Origin: Alphaproteobacteria bacterium
GTDB lineage: Bacteria; Pseudomonadota; Alphaproteobacteria; Caulobacterales; Maricaulaceae
Reading direction: 5' to 3'
Assembly (NCBI GenBank): GCA_016124665.1
Contig: WGNH01000021.1
Coordinates: 83,837-140,712 of the forward strand
Length of the DNA stretch: 56,876 nt
Part shown: positions 52,125 through 56,876 of the stretch, piece after piece
Layout: the number at the start of each line of letters is the position of its first letter
How positions within the stretch are numbered: the first letter of the stretch is position 1
Notes under the pieces: generated by a model
What the model saw: the letters and a program-made list of their open reading frames with translations, nothing else
Told to the model about the DNA's origin: nothing
The model's database searches: none
Position numbers and translations under genes: made by a program

Positions 52125-53485
52125 GCTGGACACCTGCCTCCTGGAGGGACAAGCCCGCCGCCCAACTGCCGGACTATCCCGATGCCGACGCGCTGAAGCG
52201 GGTCGAGGCCGAGCTGGCGGCAAAGCCGCCGCTGGTCTTTGCCGGTGAAGCCCGGCGCTTGCGGCGTCAGCTTGCCGATGTGGCAGCTGGCAAGGCATTC
52301 CTGCTGCAGGGCGGAGATTGCGCGGAGAGCTTCAAGGAGTTTTCGGCGGACAATGTGCGCGACACCTTCCGCGTCATCCTGCAGATGGCGGTCATCCTGA
52401 CCTTTGCGGCGGCCAAGCCGGTGGTCAAGGTCGGCCGCATTGCCGGACAGTTCACCAAGCCGCGCTCTAACCCGGTCGAGACCCAGGAGGGGGTCGAGCT
52501 GCCGAGCTATCGCGGTGACAGTGTCAATGACATGGCCTTCGAGCCTGAGGCACGGCGGCCGGATCCGCAGCGCCTGATCCGCTCGTATGAGCAATCAGCG
52601 GCCACCATCAATCTGTTGCGGGCCTTTGCGTCCGGCGGTTTTGCCGATCTCGGCAATGTCCATCAGTGGACGCTGGAGTTTGTAAAGGATTCGCCTGCCA
52701 GCGACCGCTATACCGAGCTGGCCGGACGGATTTCCGAAGCCCTGGCGTTCATGCGCGCCTGCGGCGTGACGGGGGATGCCGCGCGCAGCCTGGAAAGCGT
52801 GGACTTCTACACAAGTCACGAAGCCCTGCACCTGCCTTTCGAGGAAGCGCTGACACGGCGGGATTCCACCGGCGATGCCTGGCTGGCAACCTCCGCCCAC
52901 ATGCTGTGGATTGGCGAACGGTCGCGGCAACCCGATGGCGCACATGTCGAATTTGCCAGCGGGGTGATGAATCCGATTGGTATCAAGTGCGGGCCAACCA
53001 TGGAGCCGGACGATCTTTTCCCGGTTCTGGACAAGCTGAATCCGGATAATGAAGCCGGACGGATCATCCTGATCAGCCGCATGGGCGCGGATCGTGTGCG
53101 GGAACGCCTGCCGCATCTGGTCAAGGCGGTCGAGGGCGAGGGCCGGTCTGTGATCTGGTCCTGTGATCCGATGCACGGCAATACGGTGAAGACCGATAGC
53201 GGCTACAAGACCCGCGATTTCGACCGCGTGCTCAAGGAGCTGGAAGGCTTCATGCAGGCAGTGGCCGGTGAGGGAGCCTATCCGGGCGGAGTGCATTTCG
53301 AGATGACGGGCCGCGATGTCACAGAATGCGTCGGCGGTGCCAAGGCCCTGACCGAAGCGGATCTGTCATCGCGCTATCATACGCATTGCGATCCGCGTCT
53401 GAATGCGGATCAGGCTTTGGATATGGCGTTCCGGATTGCCGAGGCGCTGACTGCGGCCCGTACAGGCACGTCCCGCGCCGCCTAA
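52121..53485 (+). CDS. Class II 3-deoxy-7-phosphoheptulonate (DAHP) synthase
   Basis: First enzyme of the shikimate pathway, plant-type (AroAII) class. The 454-aa protein begins [19 protein letters not shown] and has [55 protein letters not shown] and [13 protein letters not shown], the usual metal- and substrate-binding motifs of class II enzymes. It replaces the AroFGH type found in enterics. ATG 52121 overlaps the gor stop. Confidence 0.96.
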   Translation: MSWTPASWRDKPAAQLPDYPDADALKRVEAELAAKPPLVFAGEARRLRRQLADVAAGKAFLLQGGDCAESFKEFSADNVRDTFRVILQMAVILTFAAAKPVVKVGRIAGQFTKPRSNPVETQEGVELPSYRGDSVNDMAFEPEARRPDPQRLIRSYEQSAATINLLRAFASGGFADLGNVHQWTLEFVKDSPASDRYTELAGRISEALAFMRACGVTGDAARSLESVDFYTSHEALHLPFEEALTRRDSTGDAWLATSAHMLWIGERSRQPDGAHVEFASGVMNPIGIKCGPTMEPDDLFPVLDKLNPDNEAGRIILISRMGADRVRERLPHLVKAVEGEGRSVIWSCDPMHGNTVKTDSGYKTRDFDRVLKELEGFMQAVAGEGAYPGGVHFEMTGRDVTECVGGAKALTEADLSSRYHTHCDPRLNADQALDMAFRIAEALTAARTGTSRAA

Positions 53486-53486
53486 C

Positions 53487-54473
53487 CTAACCCTCTTCGG
53501 CTTCTTCCTGCGGCACGTCGCCCTGACTGGGCGTGGAAAATACCTGGCCCGGATAGATCAGGTCGGGATCGCGGATCTGGTCCTGATTGGCCCGGTAGAT
53601 CACCGTATAGCGCAAACCTTCCCCATAAACACGGCGGGCGATCCGCCACAGGCTGTTGCCGGGCTGCACGATAACACGGCCTTCGCCAAGCTGGACATCT
53701 TCCGGTGCGACGCGTTCGAAGGGCAGGGCGATCACCGCCTCGACCTCGCCGTCCACTGACAGCATGTCGATCTGCAAATCATAGATTCCCGGGGCAAGGG
53801 TTTCCGCGGCGCGCAAGGACCAGCGGCCCTCGGGATTGGCACTGGTTTCGCCGACAATCGCCCCGTTGGCGAAAATGCGGACGCGGCTGCCGGGGGTGGC
53901 ACGGCCGGCGAAAATGACGGCCCCGCTGTCATCATAATCGACGGTTTCAAGAGCCAGCGGGCCGGTGGCGACACCGGTCATCGGACCCTGACGGACCTCG
54001 CTGGCCTCGCCGGGGCGGGTGATCACGACGAGCGGAATTTCGTCTCTGGAAGCGGGTATGGACACCAGAACCGTCTGTTCGGACCGGATGATCTCGCCGC
54101 GGCCGGACTCCATTTCCAGCGACAGCTCTATGGAGCCGGCGGGCAAGGGTTCGTTGAGGATGATCACCCATTCGCCGCGATCATCAATTTCTGTTTCGGT
54201 AATGGATTGGCCATCGGCGAGAATCCGCAGCGTCCATTCCGGAACGCCGCGGCCGGCGATGACGGCGGTTCCCGCCGGATCAATACGGACAATATCGAAA
54301 GACGGGGCCGGTGTGGTGACCAGAACATCATCATCGACAGCAGGATTGACCGGCGTGGCGAGTTCGCTTTCCTGCACAGGGGCGGGCGTGCGTGTCAGCA
54401 CAAAAACGGCAGCTGCGCCGATTGCGAGAGCGCCCAGAATGGCGGCGAGAATGAGGGACCGCATGGCGGTCAT
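53487..54473 (-). CDS. Membrane-anchored LysM protein with Ig-like repeats
   Basis: The 328-aa protein has an N-terminal transmembrane anchor (about 7-28). A periplasmic part follows, with two similar Ig-like segments (TLRILADGQSITETEIDDRG and RVRIFANGAIVGETSANPEG, each followed by a W and an acidic/aliphatic strand pair). A C-terminal LysM domain (about 265-320) has VIVQPGNSLWRIARRVYGEG and PDLIYPGQVF. It should bind peptidoglycan. ATG at 54473 has AAAGGAG 6 bases upstream; an in-frame TTG at 54530 is rejected. Confidence 0.87.
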   Translation of the reverse strand: MTAMRSLILAAILGALAIGAAAVFVLTRTPAPVQESELATPVNPAVDDDVLVTTPAPSFDIVRIDPAGTAVIAGRGVPEWTLRILADGQSITETEIDDRGEWVIILNEPLPAGSIELSLEMESGRGEIIRSEQTVLVSIPASRDEIPLVVITRPGEASEVRQGPMTGVATGPLALETVDYDDSGAVIFAGRATPGSRVRIFANGAIVGETSANPEGRWSLRAAETLAPGIYDLQIDMLSVDGEVEAVIALPFERVAPEDVQLGEGRVIVQPGNSLWRIARRVYGEGLRYTVIYRANQDQIRDPDLIYPGQVFSTPSQGDVPQEEAEEG

Positions 54474-54572
54474 GCCGAACTCCTTTTTTACTGGTGTATC
54501 ACGGCCATCGATGGTCGCAACATGTGACAACGCGGCTTATGATCTCTTTGTCAGTCAAAAGGGCATGAAGAA

Positions 54573-55127
54573 ATGGCGAAAGTGCGGTCGATTGGTGTTT
54601 TTTGCGGTTCGGCAACCGGCCGGAGCCCGGCCTATGTCAAAGCGGCCCGCGCTGCCGGACAAGCCATCGCCGGCCGCAAGGCCCGGCTCGTCTATGGCGG
54701 CGGCGATGTCGGCCTGATGGGGCAGGCCGCACATGCCGCGCTGGAAGCGGGCGGGCAGGTGCTGGGCGTGATTCCGGAATTCATGATTGCCACTGAAGGC
54801 CTGTATGAAGCGGCCGAAACCCGCATCGTGACCACCATGTCGATTCGCAAGAACATGCTGATCGAGGAGAGCGACGCTTTTCTCATCATGCCGGGCGGGG
54901 TTGGCACGCTGGAAGAAGTGTTTGATGTGCTGTCCCGCCAGCGCCTGTCGCAACATGACAAGCCGGTGGCGTTTCTGGAGGTCGAGGGCTTCTGGGAACC
55001 CTTTTTCAAACTGCTCCGCCGCACCGAGAAAGAGGGTTTCACGCCGGACGGTTTCCACGATCATGTCAGCGTGCATGATGATGCCGGTGAGGCGATTGAC
55101 CGCCTGCTGCGCGAAATTGGCGACTAG
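54573..55127 (+). CDS. LOG-family phosphoribohydrolase (TIGR00730)
   Basis: Rossmann-fold protein of 184 aa with the two lysine decarboxylase-like/LOG motifs: GGGDVGLMGQAAHAAL and the catalytic PGGVGTLEEVFDVL. The N-terminus IGVFCGSATGRSPAY is typical. Homologues cleave nucleoside 5'-monophosphates to the base and ribose 5-phosphate (cytokinin-activating in plants; nucleotide hydrolysis in bacteria). Its stop overlaps the stop of the convergent gltX gene within CTAG. Confidence 0.92.
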   Translation: MAKVRSIGVFCGSATGRSPAYVKAARAAGQAIAGRKARLVYGGGDVGLMGQAAHAALEAGGQVLGVIPEFMIATEGLYEAAETRIVTTMSIRKNMLIEESDAFLIMPGGVGTLEEVFDVLSRQRLSQHDKPVAFLEVEGFWEPFFKLLRRTEKEGFTPDGFHDHVSVHDDAGEAIDRLLREIGD

Positions 55128-56455
55128 GCTTTCAGACGCTCCAGCGCCCGGTCGCGGCCGATCAGCGGCAGGAGTTCGGACATGTCGGGCCCGTGCTGTT
55201 CGCCGGTCAGGGCCATGCGCAATGGCATGAAGAGTGCCTTGCCCTTGCGGCCGGTGATCTCTTTCAGACTGCCGGTCCAGATTCCCCAGCTTTCAGCCGT
55301 GAGCTCGCCTTCAGGCAGAGCGGCAGCGGCCTGGGCTATGTAATCGGCTTCCTCGATGACCGGCGTGACCGGGCCTTCGATCAGCGTGTGCCAGGTCCTG
55401 GCGTCCGAGAGGCGTTCCAGATTGGGCGCGACCGCATGCCAGAAGGCTTCGCCGCCATCGGCATCCATCGCCGCCAGGCGGTCCCGGACATCGGCATAAT
55501 CAAGCTGGTGCAGGACGCGGGCATTGATGCGCTTCAATTCCTCGGGATCGAAGCGCGCCGGTGCACGCGAGAATTTGTCGAAGGAGAACTGGTCGATCAG
55601 GGTCTGGATATCGGTGAAGGCCTCGATCGGATCGGACGTGCCGATCTTGGCCAGCAGCGACAGGATCGCCATCGGCTCGAAGCCCTCGACTTCACGCAGA
55701 TCCTCGATCGCCAGCGTTCCGAGGCGCTTGGACAGCTTGCCGCCATCGGCACCGACCAGCAACGCCTGGTGGCCGAAGTCAGGCACCTTGCCGTCCAGGG
55801 CTTTGAAGATCTCGATCTGGGCCCCGGAATTGGTGGTGTGGTCCTCGCCGCGGATAATGGTGGTGATGCCTGCCTCGATGTCATCGACCACGCTGGGCAG
55901 GGTGTAGAGATAGGAGCCATCCTCGCGGATCAGGATCGGATCAGACAGCGAGGAGGTTTCGATTGTCGTCTCGCCACGAATGAGATCATTCCAGCTTACC
56001 GGGCTGCCCGAGAGTTTGAAACGCCAGTGCGGCTTGCGGCCTTCGGCCTCATAAGCGGATTTCTGCTCGTCCGTGAGGGCCAGGGCTGCGCGGTCATAGA
56101 CGGGCGGCTTGCCCTGGGCGCGCTGGATCTTGCGTTTGCGGTCGAGCTCCTCGCCGGTTTCATAGGCCGGATAGAGCAGACCCATATCCTTCAGCTTCTG
56201 CGCGGCGGCGGCGTATGTGTCGAAACGGTCCGACTGATTGAAGCTCTCGTCCCAGACCAGGCCCAGCCAGGTCAGATCATTGCGGATTCCGTCCTCGAAA
56301 GCTTTCGTCGAGCGCTCCAGATCGGTGTCATCGATGCGCAACAGGAACGTCCCGCCGGTCTGGCGCGCATACAGCACATTGGTCAGCGCGGTGCGGACAT
56401 TGCCGACATGCAGTCTGCCGGTCGGGCTCGGGGCGAAACGGACTTTGGTGGTCAT
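55124..56455 (-). CDS. gltX: Glutamate-tRNA ligase
   Basis: Class I aminoacyl-tRNA synthetase of 443 aa. The HIGH-type motif is SPTGRLHVGNVRTAL and the KMSKS-type motif is GGKLSKRLGT; the anticodon-binding C-terminus is the short bacterial form. Many alphaproteobacteria carry two GltX paralogues, one of which charges tRNA-Gln for later amidation; which one this is cannot be told from motifs alone. Confidence 0.95.
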   Translation of the reverse strand: MTTKVRFAPSPTGRLHVGNVRTALTNVLYARQTGGTFLLRIDDTDLERSTKAFEDGIRNDLTWLGLVWDESFNQSDRFDTYAAAAQKLKDMGLLYPAYETGEELDRKRKIQRAQGKPPVYDRAALALTDEQKSAYEAEGRKPHWRFKLSGSPVSWNDLIRGETTIETSSLSDPILIREDGSYLYTLPSVVDDIEAGITTIIRGEDHTTNSGAQIEIFKALDGKVPDFGHQALLVGADGGKLSKRLGTLAIEDLREVEGFEPMAILSLLAKIGTSDPIEAFTDIQTLIDQFSFDKFSRAPARFDPEELKRINARVLHQLDYADVRDRLAAMDADGGEAFWHAVAPNLERLSDARTWHTLIEGPVTPVIEEADYIAQAAAALPEGELTAESWGIWTGSLKEITGRKGKALFMPLRMALTGEQHGPDMSELLPLIGRDRALERLKA

Positions 56456-56540
56456 GGAATTTACCTGCTGAAACAGAAGCGCGCGGCTTAGCGCCGATGC
56501 GCCTTTGCGGCAAGGGTGAGGGGCGGTTGGCGTCGCCTTT

Positions 56541-56567
56541 CCCCTCGCCCCGCTTGCGGGGAGAGGG
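56541..56567. repeat. GC-rich palindrome upstream of gltX
   Basis: CCCTC and CCCCG on the left pair with CGGGG and GAGGG on the right across a CTTG loop, with one G/A mismatch. Short palindromes of this shape are scattered in many GC-rich genomes. It lies between gltX and the larger palindromic repeats. Confidence 0.55.
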
Positions 56568-56584
56568 TGCCCAAACTCGATCTA

Positions 56585-56626
56585 CTTCATGGTGAGGTGC
56601 CCGGCAGAGCCGGGCCTCGAACCACG
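56585..56626 (+). repeat. Palindromic intergenic repeat, copy A
   Basis: Copy A consists of a conserved left arm CATGGTGAGGTGC, a stem-loop with GCCCGGC/GCCGGGC around AGA, and a conserved right arm GCCTCGAACCACG. Together with copies B and C it shows conserved arms with a variable but always self-complementary centre. Confidence 0.75.
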
Positions 56627-56641
56627 CAGCAGGCCTGAATG

Positions 56642-56681
56642 CTCCTTCGAGGCTCGCTGTCGCGAGCACCTCAGGATGAGG
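56642..56681 (-). repeat. Palindromic intergenic repeat, copy B (inverted)
   Basis: In reverse orientation this copy reads CCTCATCCTGAGGTGC, then a GCTCGC/GCGAGC stem around GACA, then GCCTCGAAGGAG. It is the same element as copies A and C with a different but compensated stem. Confidence 0.75.
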
Positions 56682-56708
56682 TGGTTTGGGACTTCAAACG
56701 CTCACTCA

Positions 56709-56750
56709 CCTCATGGTGAGGTGCTTCTCGCAGAGAAGCCTCGAACCACG
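56709..56750 (+). repeat. Palindromic intergenic repeat, copy C
   Basis: The arms CCTCATGGTGAGGTGC and GCCTCGAACCACG match copy A; the central stem is GCTTCTC/GAGAAGC around GCA. The three copies lie within 166 bases. Apart from repeats, the stretch 56456-56876 holds no gene that I can support. Confidence 0.75.
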
Positions 56751-56800
56751 CCAAACATCCCCGCCGGTCAGCGCCGCGAGGCTTTGAGCGATGAGAGAGG

Positions 56801-56865
56801 GCGCGGGAGGAACTCGCAAGCCGTCTATGGATGTGTATGTGGGTGGCCTGCCAGGCCTCCCGCGC
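56801..56865. repeat. 10-base inverted repeat at the window edge
   Basis: GCGCGGGAGG (56801-56810) and CCTCCCGCGC (56856-56865) are perfect reverse complements separated by 45 bases. A smaller GGCCT/AGGCC palindrome lies just inside the right arm (56845-56857). The element may continue past the window. Its nature is unknown. Confidence 0.4.
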
Positions 56866-56876
56866 GGAATGTTTTA

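Noticed and set aside
55193-56491. 432-codon open frame on the plus strand opposite gltX
   Set aside because: GltX motifs on the minus strand are complete; the antisense frame is a mirror effect of codon bias.
56585-56750. CRISPR array
   Set aside because: Repeats alternate in orientation, have variable centres and uneven spacing, and no cas genes are nearby.

Overview
The window is 56.9 kb of GC-rich, gene-dense chromosome from an alphaproteobacterium. The evidence is a nearly complete Rhodobacter-capsulatus-type gene transfer agent (GTA) structural cluster, the cycHJKL-type cytochrome c maturation order, paired CtrA-like binding motifs and a plant-type class II DAHP synthase. Together these suggest a member of the Caulobacterales, Maricaulales or Hyphomonadaceae sphere. 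The genus cannot be fixed from sequence reading alone.

Region 1 (1-12818) is the GTA head and tail operon, in the canonical order: small terminase (3' end only), large terminase, portal, a small membrane/coiled-coil protein, prohead protease, HK97-type capsid, head-tail connector, tail terminator, major tail tube, two tail-chaperone-like genes, a short tape measure, two distal-tail/hub proteins, an NlpC/P60 peptidase and the very large tip protein. Genes overlap or nearly touch. The head-closure gene (RcGTA g7 position) is absent, and the tip protein gene carries a frameshift near 11615.

Region 2 (12861-23190) holds a DnaJ-like co-chaperone, a PepSY protein with an OmpR-type response regulator and kinase, an unknown helical protein, a DUF938 methyltransferase, ccmI-ccmE-ccmF-ccmH for heme attachment, and a fused alpha/beta hydrolase-OsmC protein. 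Region 3 (23304-32022) has a DegP-type periplasmic protease followed by its own two-component pair, then glnE, then a cluster combining a four-EF-hand secreted protein, an ECF sigma factor, a probable one-TM anti-sigma factor and a CnrX/Spy-like periplasmic sensor.

Region 4 (32023-46430) includes, on the minus strand, a PAS sensor kinase, a response regulator and an unknown protein; the last two have CtrA-like sites at almost the same distance upstream. It continues with dusA, a TSUP permease, a DUF1289 protein, a CNT nucleoside transporter, a hexapeptide acyltransferase, DUF3253 and uracil-DNA glycosylase genes, a leucine-dehydrogenase family gene, a ferric iron ABC transporter with a Fur-box-like palindrome, tRNA-Val(CAC), and a small gene behind a structured leader that looks able to switch its ribosome binding site. 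Region 5 (46431-56455) is mostly metabolic: gph, glmU, succinate-semialdehyde dehydrogenase, rpiA, glutathione reductase, class II DAHP synthase, a LysM/Ig-like protein, a LOG-family phosphoribohydrolase and gltX. The last 420 bases have no gene and hold three copies of a palindromic repeat plus two further inverted repeats.

Common architecture: many codirectional genes overlap by 4 bases (ATGA or GTGA), and several convergent pairs share or abut their stop codons within CTAG or TGATCA.
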